Assembly (NCBI RefSeq): GCF_001029105.3
Contig: NZ_CP011807.3
Coordinates: 3,038,001-3,102,000, forward strand
DNA length: 64,000 nt
DNA from: Pandoraea faecigallinarum
GTDB taxonomy: Bacteria > Pseudomonadota > Gammaproteobacteria > Burkholderiales > Burkholderiaceae
Reading direction: 5' to 3'
In this document: positions 1-8,654 of the stretch, one piece after another
How the letters are laid out: every line of letters begins with the position of its first letter
Numbering within the stretch: position 1 is the first letter of the stretch
The notes under the pieces: model-generated
Databases searched by the model: none
The model's input: only the letters and a program-made list of their open reading frames with translations
Told to the model about the DNA's origin: nothing
Program-made: the position numbers and the translations under genes

Positions 1-782
1 TCTGCACGCACGCCATTCTTGGCGACGACGTGCTCGTCGTGCCGGATGCCCGTGCCGACCGGCGCTTCGCCGACAATCCGCTGGTGACCGGCGATCCGAA
101 CATCCGTTTCTATGCGGGCGCGCCATTGCGCACGCCCGAGGGCCATCGGCTGGGCACCTTGTGCGTCATCGACCGCCGTCCCCACGATCTGGACGACGAA
201 AAACGCGGCCTGCTCGCGGACCTGTCGGCCCTCGTGGTGGACGAACTGGAATTGCGACGCGTGAACCGGGTCCTGGGTGACATGGCGATGCGCGACGGCC
301 TGACCGGCCTGCTCAACCGACGCGCCTTCCTGATGCAGGCCGATCGCCTGTTCGTCGCTGCGCGCGCGCAGCAGCGCCGCCTGTCGGTCCTCATGCTCGA
401 CATCGATCATTTCAAGGTCATCAACGATACGTGGGGACATGCCATCGGCGATCGCGTCATCGTGGAGCTGACGCTGGTCTTGCGGGCCGCGCTGCGCAAG
501 AGTACTGTGATCGGCCGTCTGGGCGGCGAGGAGTTCGCCGTGCTGCTGCCCGAGACCGACGCACAACGTGCCGTGCAGGCCGCGGAGCGCCTGCTCGCCG
601 CGATTGGCGATGCGAGCGTGCCGGGCCCGAACGGAGCTGCCGGACCGGTGCGCTTCTCCGCCAGCGTGGGGGTGGGCAGCCTCGGCTCCGACGACGCCGA
701 TTTCGGCACCCTGCTGCAACGCGCCGACCGGGCGCTTTATGCGGCAAAGCAGGCCGGCCGCAATCGCGTGGCCGTGCTGTGA
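1..782 (+). CDS. GAF-GGDEF diguanylate cyclase, 5' end outside window
   Basis: The reading frame is already open at base 3, so the N-terminus is missing. The first 80 or so visible residues match the end of a GAF domain (a CTHAILGDD segment, then YAGAPLRTPEGHRLGTLCV). A complete GGDEF domain follows, with LTGLLNRRAF, DIDHFKVINDTWGH and an intact GGEEF catalytic loop near base 522. Such proteins make cyclic di-GMP from two GTP in the cytoplasm, with the GAF domain as sensor. The RxxD inhibitory site five residues before GGEEF reads RKST, so product inhibition is probably lost. The stop at 780-782 lies 32 bases before the next gene, which could share the transcript. The family call is secure; the ligand is unknown. 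Confidence 0.93.
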   Translation, partial: CTHAILGDDVLVVPDARADRRFADNPLVTGDPNIRFYAGAPLRTPEGHRLGTLCVIDRRPHDLDDEKRGLLADLSALVVDELELRRVNRVLGDMAMRDGLTGLLNRRAFLMQADRLFVAARAQQRRLSVLMLDIDHFKVINDTWGHAIGDRVIVELTLVLRAALRKSTVIGRLGGEEFAVLLPETDAQRAVQAAERLLAAIGDASVPGPNGAAGPVRFSASVGVGSLGSDDADFGTLLQRADRALYAAKQAGRNRVAVL

Positions 783-814
783 CATCCATCCGGTATTGAC
801 ACGGGCGCAAAGCA

Positions 815-1393
<579 letters not shown>

Positions 1394-1533
1394 GCCGCGG
1401 CGGGCCGGGCATGGCGCGACCGACGGCCGGCGACGCGCGAAACCTGCGACCTCGCGCCGGTTGCACAGCAAGGCGCCAGGTCGAACGATGTTAGTCGACG
1501 CGCCTCGGCTTTTTACGTAGTATCCGCCCCACT

Positions 1534-1752
1534 ATGCAAAACCTGACCTTTGAACTGACGGGCGAATTCGTCGCCCTTAACGACCTGCTCAAGCTCACCG
1601 GCGTCGTCGACTCGGGCGGTGCGGGCAAAGTGCTGGTGGCCAACGGCGACGTCACGGTCGACGGCCAGCTCGAAACCCGCAAGACCTGCAAGATCCGCGC
1701 GGGTCAGACGGTCGCCGTAGGCGGCATCCGCATTCGCGTCAAAGGCGCTTGA
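1534..1752 (+). CDS. Small S4-domain RNA-binding protein, YbcJ-like
   Basis: A 72-residue protein made almost entirely of one S4 domain. LNDLLKLTGVVDSGGAGK, VANGDVTVDGQ and an ending in VGGIRIRVKGA match the YbcJ/YaaA group of stand-alone S4 proteins. S4 domains bind structured RNA, often rRNA or tRNA, and small free-standing versions are thought to act in ribosome assembly or quality control. The exact partner is not known from sequence. A cytoplasmic protein is expected because no signal peptide or hydrophobic helix is present. It is separated by 140 bases from the upstream membrane-protein gene, so it probably has its own promoter. Confidence 0.88.
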   Translation: MQNLTFELTGEFVALNDLLKLTGVVDSGGAGKVLVANGDVTVDGQLETRKTCKIRAGQTVAVGGIRIRVKGA

Positions 1753-1798
1753 GCGCGGCGAACGCCGCCAATACCGTCAGACATCCGCTTTTCCTTCA

Positions 1799-1828
1799 TC
1801 GCTTCGTCTGTTTTCGCTTCGTCTGTTT
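1799..1828. repeat. Two tandem copies of a 15-bp unit
   Basis: The unit TCGCTTCGTCTGTTT occurs twice in perfect tandem in the noncoding gap between the S4 gene and the next c-di-GMP gene. No function is evident. It lies about 150 bases upstream of the preferred start codon at 1981. Confidence 0.7.
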
Positions 1829-1980
1829 CCGCTGCCCGGCAGCGCATCGGCGTCCGATGCTCTCCCGGTTTCTCCCATGTGAGCCTGCCCTCGCAGGTCG
1901 CTATACTTGAAAGCGATTTTGGCGTGTCTGTCCCCGTCACACCCGACAATGTCCGCAGGACATCCGAGGAGGCCCTTGCG

Positions 1981-4614
1981 ATGGTCGTGCCCGGTTCACC
2001 GTCCGCCGCAGGCGCCACACCGGCACCGGGGCGCGAAGCGCTGCTCGAAGCCCTCGACCGCTCGCTGGGCACCCTCACGCTTACGCCTGACGGCACGGTC
2101 ATCGACGTCAACGACAAGTTTCTCGGCGTCTTCGGCTACACCCGCGACGAACTGATCGGCCAGCGCCATGCCATGCTGTGCGATCCGCTGGACGCCACGT
2201 GCGGTGACGCGCTGGCGCAGGTCGTCGGCACCGGACGTGCACATACCGGTCAGGTCAAACGCGTCCGGCGCGACGGCAGCGTCGTCTGGCTCGAAGCCAC
2301 TTACAACCCTGTGTTCGACGCCGCGGGCCAACTCGCTTTCGTGATCAAGTTCGCCGTGGACGTGACGGCACGCGTGGCACGTCAGGCCGCCGACGACGCG
2401 CGCATGCATCTGCTCTCGCTCGGTGTGGACGAGACGGACAACGCCGTGCTCATCACCGACGCGCAGGGCAGCGTGCGCTACGTGAACGCAGGCTTCACAC
2501 GCATGCTCGGCTACGCGGCGAGCGAAGTGATCGGCAAATCGGCCCATGCGCCATTCGATGAGACGTCGCTCGACGAATTCGCCGACGCCGCCGCCGTCGA
2601 TATCAAACAGGCCCTCTCCGGATGCCTCGTCCGCGCACGCGACGGCCGCAGTTGTCACTGCGAAGTGCTCGTGCGCACCGCCCAGCGTCAAGCGCTGTGG
2701 GTCTCGGTGGTCACGAATCCGATTCTCGATGCGCACGGCAAGCTCGTGAATGCCGTGGTGCTGTTCACCGACATCACGCAGTCCAAGATTCAGGAAGTGC
2801 TGCAACACAAAGCGCTGGCCGCGATGGTGCGCGACGCCCCGCTCGTTGAGGTGCTCACGCTCGTGTGTCGCGAACTGGAGCAGATCGCCCCCGAGGTGAT
2901 GGCGTCCGTGGTACGGGTGGACGCGCAAGGCAAGTTGCGCCCGCAGGCGGGGCCGAGTTTGCCAGCGCAATATCATCAGAGCGTCGATGGCGTGGCCATC
3001 GGCCCGAACGTGGGCACCTGCGGCACGGCGGCATTTCTCGCCCGGCCGGTCATCGTTACCGACATCGCGAACGACCCGCGCTGGGCAGGCTTTCGCGAGA
3101 TGGCGGCCGAGTTCGGCCTCGCAGCGTCATGGGCAATGCCCATCATCGCCAACGATGGACGAGTGCTCGGCGTGCTCGCGTTCTATTACCGCACGGTGCG
3201 CGGCCCGGACGCGCTTCACGAGCGGCTGGTCGACGTGTGCGTGCATCTGTGCAAGCTCGCCTTCGAGCGCGACGAGTCTCGCACACGCATCCGTCAGTTG
3301 GCGTTCTCGGACAGCCTGACCGGCCTGCCCAACCGCAGCATGCTCGGCGTGCTCGCAGCGCAGGCCATCGCCAGTGCAACCGAATTGGGCACGCGCATGG
3401 CGGTCATCTTCATCGATCTGGATCGATTCAAGCAGGTCAACGACTCGCTCGGCCATCAGGCAGGCGACGTGCTGCTGCGCACGATTGCCCAGCGCCTGCG
3501 CCGCTCGCTCAGAGGCGCGGATATCGTTGCGCGACTCTCGGGCGACGAGTTCGTGGCCGTACTCACCGAGTGCGACCCGGAGCGCCTGGACATCGCCATC
3601 GAACGCATGCGCAGCGCACTCACCGCGCCTTGCCAGATCAATGGCGTGACGCTGGTGCCCTCGGGCAGTTTCGGCATCAGCCTGTTTCCCAATCACGGCC
3701 GGGAGTTCGACATTCTGCTGCAACACGCCGATATGGCGATGTATCAGGCGAAGATGACGAGCCCGGGCAGCGTGCGTTTCTACAACGAAGACATGAACAT
3801 CCACGCGCAGGAGCGGCTCGAACTCGAAACCGCACTGCGCGACGCCCTGCGTCTTGGCAAACTTCAATTGTTCTATCAGCCGCAAATCAATTTGCTGGAC
3901 GATTCGATGTACGGCGCGGAAGCGCTCGCCCGCTGGCGACATCCGCAGTACGGCGACGTACCGCCGTCGCGCTTCATCGCGCTCGCCGAGGAGTGCGGGC
4001 TGATCGGGGAACTGGGGGCGTGGACGTTGCGCGAGTCGTGCCGTCAGCTGGCTGACTGGCGCAGGCGCGGCGTGGGCATCGGCAATGTGTCCGTCAATCT
4101 CTCGCCGACCAACTTCCACGATCACGACCTGCCTCACATCATTGCCGAAGCGTTGGCCGATCACGAATTGCCGCCGTCGTGTCTGGCAATCGAGATCACG
4201 GAAAGCGTGTTGATGGATCACAACCCGAGCACGCTGCGCATCATCGAAGAAGTCCACAACATGGGCGTGCGCCTGTCGATGGACGATTTCGGCACCGGGT
4301 ATTCGAGCCTGGGATATTTGCGGCGTCTACCGGTCTGCGAACTGAAGCTCGACCGCAGCTTCGTGCATGACATCACGCGCGACGAAACGGTACGCGCGCT
4401 GACCAGCGCGATCATCAGCATTGGTCGCAACCTGCACCTCACCGTCGTGGCCGAAGGCGTGGAAGACGAAGCGCAGCGCGATTTGCTGCTGGCACAGGGT
4501 TATCGGGTCGCGCAAGGGTATCTGTTCTCTGCGGCACTTTCGAGCGGCGATCTGGAGCGCTGGCTCGACCAGTGGTCCGCGCGTCGCCAGACGCCCCGGC
4601 CCATTCGCTCCTGA
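1981..4614 (+). CDS. PAS-PAS-GAF-GGDEF-EAL cyclic-di-GMP signalling protein
   Basis: An 877-residue cytoplasmic protein with no membrane segment. Domains in order: PAS (about 26-130), PAS (145-260), GAF (285-420, with GTCGTAAF and TDIANDPRW), GGDEF (430-590) and EAL (610-860). The EAL domain keeps its metal and catalytic residues (EALARWRHP near 645, VNLSPTNF, EITES, DDFGTGYSSLGYLRR, AEGVED), so phosphodiesterase activity is likely. The GGDEF loop reads SGDEF near residue 520, so cyclase activity is uncertain, but the RxxD site (RGAD) is kept. The frame is open further upstream, to a GTG at 1879. I chose ATG 1981 because GAGGAGG sits 8-9 bases before it. Confidence 0.92.
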   Translation: MVVPGSPSAAGATPAPGREALLEALDRSLGTLTLTPDGTVIDVNDKFLGVFGYTRDELIGQRHAMLCDPLDATCGDALAQVVGTGRAHTGQVKRVRRDGSVVWLEATYNPVFDAAGQLAFVIKFAVDVTARVARQAADDARMHLLSLGVDETDNAVLITDAQGSVRYVNAGFTRMLGYAASEVIGKSAHAPFDETSLDEFADAAAVDIKQALSGCLVRARDGRSCHCEVLVRTAQRQALWVSVVTNPILDAHGKLVNAVVLFTDITQSKIQEVLQHKALAAMVRDAPLVEVLTLVCRELEQIAPEVMASVVRVDAQGKLRPQAGPSLPAQYHQSVDGVAIGPNVGTCGTAAFLARPVIVTDIANDPRWAGFREMAAEFGLAASWAMPIIANDGRVLGVLAFYYRTVRGPDALHERLVDVCVHLCKLAFERDESRTRIRQLAFSDSLTGLPNRSMLGVLAAQAIASATELGTRMAVIFIDLDRFKQVNDSLGHQAGDVLLRTIAQRLRRSLRGADIVARLSGDEFVAVLTECDPERLDIAIERMRSALTAPCQINGVTLVPSGSFGISLFPNHGREFDILLQHADMAMYQAKMTSPGSVRFYNEDMNIHAQERLELETALRDALRLGKLQLFYQPQINLLDDSMYGAEALARWRHPQYGDVPPSRFIALAEECGLIGELGAWTLRESCRQLADWRRRGVGIGNVSVNLSPTNFHDHDLPHIIAEALADHELPPSCLAIEITESVLMDHNPSTLRIIEEVHNMGVRLSMDDFGTGYSSLGYLRRLPVCELKLDRSFVHDITRDETVRALTSAIISIGRNLHLTVVAEGVEDEAQRDLLLAQGYRVAQGYLFSAALSSGDLERWLDQWSARRQTPRPIRS

Positions 4615-4615
4615 A

Positions 4616-4849
4616 TCACGGCGCCAGTCCCAGTTCCAACTGATGCAGCGCCGTTTCGATGGCCTGGCTTTGCTCGCCGTTGAGGGCGTCGGCCGCCACG
4701 CTCGTCTCGCGACGGTAGATCATCTCGCCATAGACGTTCGCCAACGCACGCGCCGACGGACACAGCGACAGGTTGCTGTCGGCGGCCTGATGACGGGTCC
4801 AGTAGTTGATCGCCTGTTCGATGTCGGCGATGGAGTAATTGGCTTTCAT
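4616..4849 (-). CDS. DUF3717 protein, putatively SOS-controlled
   Basis: A 77-residue protein of the DUF3717 family, which is known mainly from Burkholderiales and has no assigned function. The family hallmarks visible are an AIN block (IEQAINYWTR) and a CP block (LCPSARALANVYGEM). It has one cysteine, no signal peptide and no hydrophobic helix, so a small cytoplasmic protein is expected. It converges on the upstream EAL gene with one base between the stop codons. The notable feature is a LexA-type box 28 bases before the start codon, overlapping a TATAAT -10 element. This suggests induction by DNA damage. No strong ribosome-binding site is visible. Function is unknown. Confidence 0.85.
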   Translation of the reverse strand: MKANYSIADIEQAINYWTRHQAADSNLSLCPSARALANVYGEMIYRRETSVAADALNGEQSQAIETALHQLELGLAP

Positions 4850-4877
4850 GGAATGTCTGTCTCGCCGTGGAGTGAAT

Positions 4878-4897
4878 TACTGTAATTATATACAGTA
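4878..4897 (-). promoter_or_regulatory. LexA (SOS) operator overlapping a -10 element
   Basis: On the minus strand the site reads TACTGTATATAATTACAGTA. It is a CTGT-N8-ACAG palindrome that matches the enterobacterial LexA consensus at 18 of 20 positions, and betaproteobacterial LexA is known to use the same CTGT-N8-ACAG core. The box contains TATAAT, a perfect -10 hexamer, oriented toward the DUF3717 gene at 4849. The nearest plus-strand gene is 278 bases away, so the DUF3717 gene is the likely target. Confidence 0.85.
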
Positions 4898-5174
4898 TTC
4901 GGGGAATCGGAGAACGCCTCGTGAAGGCATGACATTTGGCTGCGCCTTGCGCCTGCTTCGGTCCATTCTCGGGCGCACGTTTCGGAACTGCAACACTTCA
5001 CGCGGGAAAGATTCGAGCGCCGCCCGCCCGCTGTCGCGTCTCCCCGGCGGCCTTGGGCCTGGTCCTGCACGACGTGACGTCGTGAGCGACGGGCCACCAC
5101 GTTTGCTATGCTGCGGCTTTCGCGTGCCACTCCCACCGGGAGGCCTCGCGCACATCGTCTTTTGAAGAATCGTA
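4898..5174. other. Intergenic gap upstream of LexA box
   Basis: About 280 bases between the LexA box and the next plus-strand gene. I see no RNA gene, terminator or convincing coding frame. The end of the gap should hold the promoter of the small membrane protein at 5175, but no clear -35/-10 pair was found. Confidence 0.5.
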
Positions 5175-5492
5175 ATGTCCGCCAAAACCCCAGAGTCTCG
5201 GAACACCGCCAACCGGCAAGACGCCAAACCGGCCGCCGTCGATGTCACCCCTCCGCCGCCGGGCGCCATCCCGCTCGCATGGATCGGCCTGCTGGCGGCA
5301 GCGGCGTGGGTGCTCAAGAGCCCGAACCCCACGTGGGGTGTCGGCGTGCTGTGTCTTTGTGCGGGACTGATTTCGTCGTTCGGCGCACGCCGTCGTGGCC
5401 GCGCACCATGGCCCGCGTTTTTTACGGGATTGCTGCCCGTGGGCGTCGCCCTCTTCTTTGCGCTGCTCATGCTGCGTCCACTGCTTCGATAA
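5175..5492 (+). CDS. Small two-helix membrane protein, hypothetical
   Basis: A 105-residue protein I do not recognise. The first 35 residues are polar and Pro-rich (VTPPPPGAIP). Hydrophobic helices follow at about residues 38-50 with 56-70, and again at 80-101, separated by a basic SSFGARRRGRAPW loop. The layout suggests a small inner-membrane protein with a cytoplasmic N-terminal tail. The ATG at 5175 is the first good start in the frame. High-GC codon use and the length support a real gene. No functional residues can be named, and no operon partner is evident. Confidence 0.65.
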   Translation: MSAKTPESRNTANRQDAKPAAVDVTPPPPGAIPLAWIGLLAAAAWVLKSPNPTWGVGVLCLCAGLISSFGARRRGRAPWPAFFTGLLPVGVALFFALLMLRPLLR

Positions 5493-5889
5493 CGCGCCAC
5501 ATGCGAGTCACGGCGCCGACATCGAACCGGACTCGCATCGCCCCCATGAGTTACCCACAGGTTCTGTGGATAACCCACTGGATAACCCGGCAGCACCCCG
5601 TCAAAATGCCCGCCGTTACAGGCTGTCAAGAGGATTGCCCGTTTCAGCATCAAGATGCGAAAAATTTATTGCGCTTGACGTTTTGCCTCGCTTCTGTGCG
5701 GAATCGTTCCGGCGTTGATATCGTACGCGGCCACCCAGGACGACGAAAACAAGGCACCCCGGATGGCGCGCGACCGGGGGGCGATTGGCCTCGCCCCTGT
5801 CCGGCACCGCGTGCACGCCAGGGTTCGCAGTGTCGGGGAATCGGCCTATGATGGAGTCATGCGACACCTCGCGAAGGAGAATGTCTCGT
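5493..5889. other. Intergenic gap with DnaA-box-like sequences
   Basis: A 397-base gap between two small genes. It contains the DnaA-like cluster described separately, followed by a comparatively AT-rich stretch (about 5640-5670). No tRNA, terminator or credible gene was recognised. Confidence 0.5.
5551..5588. promoter_or_regulatory. Inverted DnaA-box-like pair plus half repeat
   Basis: TTACCCACA (5551-5559) and TGTGGATAA (5565-5573) form an inverted pair. The second is a perfect complement of the canonical TTATCCACA box and the first differs at one base. TGGATAACCC, part of the second box, is repeated at 5579-5588. There is no dnaA or dnaN nearby, so this is not a recognisable origin. DnaA binding is an inference from the motif alone. 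Confidence 0.4.
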
Positions 5890-6216
5890 ATGACCCAGTC
5901 CGACAAGCCGTCCGTCAGCCCCTCGTCCACCAATTCCCAAAACGACGCAACCGGCACGCCAGTGACAGAAGCGGAGCGCGTCCATCTGGACGAACTGCTT
6001 GCGCGCCACTCGGTCACGGATACCGTTGACCGCGCGTCTGTCATCGATCTGATCAACCGGTTGCGCGAGCCCGACGTGAAGACGTCCGACGACCGCGATC
6101 GTGTGGTCAAGGAGAGCCGGTTGTGGAAAGAGGTCTCGCACCGCGACACCGCCATGTCCTTGCTCAATTCCCTGGCTCAGATGGCGCCGATCTTCCTGAA
6201 CCAGATCCACTGGTGA
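5890..6216 (+). CDS. Conserved hypothetical protein
   Basis: A 108-residue polar, cytoplasmic-looking protein that I cannot place in a named family. The first 30 residues are Ser/Thr/Asn-rich. The rest is helical and charged (VHLDELLARHSVTDTVDR, then VIDLINRLREPDVKTSDDRD) and ends in MAPIFLNQIHW. I chose ATG 5890 because GAAGGAGA ends nine bases before it; the ATG at 5881 sits directly on that sequence. A longer frame from 5785 lacks a ribosome-binding site. It lies 110 bases before the rubredoxin gene on the same strand. No function can be given. Confidence 0.65.
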   Translation: MTQSDKPSVSPSSTNSQNDATGTPVTEAERVHLDELLARHSVTDTVDRASVIDLINRLREPDVKTSDDRDRVVKESRLWKEVSHRDTAMSLLNSLAQMAPIFLNQIHW

Positions 6217-6326
6217 TGCCTGCCGCGCCGGCCGTCGCCGGCGCGCCTCACAGCTCGTAAGCGGGACGGTGTCGTGCGCGTGCCTTACAATGCGGGTCGC
6301 TCAAGTTTTCCCTTTGAACCGACATC

Positions 6327-6521
6327 ATGACCACCACGCTGGACACCCCGACCGAATTCAAAAGCTGGATCTGCCTGATTTGCGGCTGGATTTATAACGA
6401 AGCCGAAGGCGCACCGGACGATGGCCTCGCGCCCGGCACCCGTTGGGCGGACGTTCCCGCCGATTGGCGCTGCCCGGAATGCGATGTTTCCAAGGAAGAT
6501 TTCGCGTTATCGGAGTTTTGA
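6327..6521 (+). CDS. Rubredoxin
   Basis: A 64-residue rubredoxin. The four iron ligands are present as two CxxC pairs: Cys16 and Cys19 in CLICG, Cys49 and Cys52 in CPECDVSKEDF. The conserved aromatic core (WICLICGWIYNEAEG, TRWADVPADWRCP) is also there. Rubredoxins are soluble one-electron carriers that use a single Fe(Cys)4 site. In aerobic proteobacteria they serve alkane hydroxylases or other oxidoreductases. No such partner is in this window, so the redox partner is unknown. The length is typical for a single-domain rubredoxin with a short N-terminal extension. Confidence 0.95.
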   Translation: MTTTLDTPTEFKSWICLICGWIYNEAEGAPDDGLAPGTRWADVPADWRCPECDVSKEDFALSEF

Positions 6522-6604
6522 GGCGAGGCCCCGGCCATGACCGGGGATCGCCATGGGATAGACGAGCGGCCGCGCCGCGAACGATTCGGATTGCAGGCGT
6601 GACC

Positions 6605-6886
6605 TCAGTGCTGCCAGCCCCATCCACGGCCGCGCCCGTGCCAGCCGCGGCCGTAACCCCCGCCGTAACCCCCGCCGTAATACCCGCCGTAATACCCGCC
6701 CGACACACCGAACGTCACCACCGGTGCAGGCGCCACCGCGTAGCCCGGCGCGTAGTAGCCTGGGGCGTAGTCGTATCCGTTGTAATAGCTGCCGCCGTAC
6801 GCAGGCGCACCATAAGGCACTGCCACACAGCCTGCCAGCGACATGGCGACGGCTGCGCCGCCCGCCAGCATCAGAATGCGTTTCAC
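6605..6886 (-). CDS. Gly/Tyr-rich lipoprotein
   Basis: A 93-residue protein with a lipoprotein signal peptide: MKR, a hydrophobic stretch, then the lipobox LAGC with the modified cysteine at residue 20. The mature part is strongly enriched in Gly and Tyr, with short repeats of the YYGGYYGGGYGGG type, and ends in a Gly-Arg-Trp-His tail. It should be anchored in the cell envelope after signal peptidase II processing. No enzymatic motif is visible. Similar low-complexity lipoproteins are common in Burkholderiales and uncharacterised. The repeated codons make this stretch prone to copy-number change. Confidence 0.75.
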   Translation of the reverse strand: MKRILMLAGGAAVAMSLAGCVAVPYGAPAYGGSYYNGYDYAPGYYAPGYAVAPAPVVTFGVSGGYYGGYYGGGYGGGYGRGWHGRGRGWGWQH

Positions 6887-7070
6887 GATGAGGTCTCCCG
6901 CACGAACCGTTCGAATCGGCGAGGCGCCGAACGACGCGTCCGACGCGGCGCATGCTGCCTCACCTGCTTGGTCCGTTAGACATGGAAGTTCACGCGAAAT
7001 GCGGTGAAGGGATGCGCTCTTTGGTTACCAAACGTGACATTGGTAACGGCGGCGAAATCCTGCGCCGCCC

Positions 7071-8654
7071 TCAGAAGACCCAGCAGCGGTCGCGCCCCGC
7101 GCGCTTGGCGCGATACAGCGCCATGTCGGCACGCTCGACCATGTTCATCGGCGAATCCGTGTCCTGCCACTCCGTAATACCGAAGCTCGCCGAGAAACGC
7201 AGCGGCGGCTCGCTGCCTTCGAGCGATTCGCGTTTGCAACGCTCGCGAATCCGGTCCGCCACGCGCAGGGCATCGCGCTCGCTTGCTCCTGGCAGCAGAA
7301 TCGCAAACTCTTCGCCGCCGATACGGCCGATCAGATCGTCGCCCCGCAGCGTCGACGAGCAGACGAGTACAAAGCGGCACAGCACCTGATCGCCGATGGC
7401 ATGCCCGTACGTATCGTTGATCGACTTGAAGTGATCGAGGTCGGCCACGATCAGGCTCATCGGCTCGTTCTTGCGCTGGGCGGCTTCGAGCAGTTGATCG
7501 AAGCGATGGAAGAAGTAGCGGCGGGTGAGACTGCCCGTGAGTTCATCGTAGCTTGCTTCGAACGCCAACTGGTTGTTCGCCGCGCGCAGTTCCTCGTTCG
7601 ACTGACGTACCTCCCGGTGCTGCGCGCGCTCACGCCAATACGTCCAGCCGGCAAGCGCCACGATCACCACACCACCGAGATACAGCAAGAAGCACAGCGC
7701 CAGATCCTTGGCATGCTGGCGGGTGAGCGCGTCCCACGCGTCGACATTCTCCACGGCATAGACAACCAGATCGTTGCTCGAACTGGGGCGCGACGCGATC
7801 ACGAACGGCTTGTGAAGATCGCTGAACTCCGTCATCCGGTCGAGCAGCTCCTGCGGCACCCAGGCATTGGAGCGCCCCGGCGCACGCTTGAATTGCGAGA
7901 TCGGCATGCGCGCGAAATCGTGCCGCTGATACAGCGCGAGACGTTCGGCATCGGAGAGCGATCCGAGCTTGCCGTCGAGCATGAAGCGATTCTCGAAGCG
8001 CGGATCGTTGGCCATGATGACCACGCCATTGCCATCGGTAATGAACGACTCGCCGCTGCCGACCCAATGACGCAGACGTGTGAGTCCGATCTTGGTCATC
8101 ACCACGCCGATCAGGGCGCCGTCGCGGTACATGGGTGCGCTGAAGTAGAGGCCGGGCGCCTGCTGCTCCCAACCGGCGGCATAGCTCTCGAAGCGCTCGC
8201 CGAGCAACGCATGAGTGACGTACGGCATGTCGGCCACGGACTGACCGACGGGCGACGGCGTGTCGCGGTAGTTGCTCGCCGCCACGCAAACGCCCCGCGC
8301 GTCGATCACCCATACCCGGTCCACACCGAAGTAGCCTTGTGCGCCGCGCAGGAATTCGTTGGCTCGCTGCGTGACTTCCGCCCCCGCGGATCGGGCAGCG
8401 GCGTCCGGCAGGACGTCACGCAGCAAGTCCACTTCGGCCAGCGTCGAGGGAATCGCACGGACCATGGACAGGTCCGTGTTGATGGCGTGAACCATGCCGT
8501 CGGCCACGCGATCGGCCACGGTCTGCCCGGCCTCGACACTCTGCGCAAGCTTGTCTCCAACCAGTGACGTGGCCGTGCGGTCGGCGGCAACCCAGCAGGC
8601 GACCAGCACGCCGGCCGAGACACAGGCGGCATAAAGCCAATGCCTTATCCTCAT
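7071..8654 (-). CDS. DctB-like dCache sensor fused to GGDEF diguanylate cyclase
   Basis: A 527-residue membrane-bound diguanylate cyclase. A first transmembrane helix (about 6-24) is followed by a periplasmic double-cache domain. Its sequence (SNYRDTPSPVGQSVAD, AAGWEQQAPGLYFSAP, GVVMTKIGL, ITDGNGVVIMAND) resembles the sensor of the C4-dicarboxylate histidine kinase DctB. A second helix (about 310-330) leads through a short coil to the GGDEF domain. The catalytic loop is intact (GGEEF at 446-450), and the inhibitory RxxD site is present (RGDD at 437-440). This suggests a product-inhibited cyclase that responds to a periplasmic small acid. The ligand is an inference from resemblance. Confidence 0.9.
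   Translation of the reverse strand: MRIRHWLYAACVSAGVLVACWVAADRTATSLVGDKLAQSVEAGQTVADRVADGMVHAINTDLSMVRAIPSTLAEVDLLRDVLPDAAARSAGAEVTQRANEFLRGAQGYFGVDRVWVIDARGVCVAASNYRDTPSPVGQSVADMPYVTHALLGERFESYAAGWEQQAPGLYFSAPMYRDGALIGVVMTKIGLTRLRHWVGSGESFITDGNGVVIMANDPRFENRFMLDGKLGSLSDAERLALYQRHDFARMPISQFKRAPGRSNAWVPQELLDRMTEFSDLHKPFVIASRPSSSNDLVVYAVENVDAWDALTRQHAKDLALCFLLYLGGVVIVALAGWTYWRERAQHREVRQSNEELRAANNQLAFEASYDELTGSLTRRYFFHRFDQLLEAAQRKNEPMSLIVADLDHFKSINDTYGHAIGDQVLCRFVLVCSSTLRGDDLIGRIGGEEFAILLPGASERDALRVADRIRERCKRESLEGSEPPLRFSASFGITEWQDTDSPMNMVERADMALYRAKRAGRDRCWVF

Noticed and set aside
5551..5588. DnaA-like cluster as the replication origin
   Set aside because: No dnaA, dnaN or gidA/mnmG nearby and too few boxes.
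6605..6886. Gly/Tyr-rich repeat protein as an amyloid or spider-silk-like structural protein
   Set aside because: Too short and without further evidence; a lipoprotein of unknown function is the safer call.
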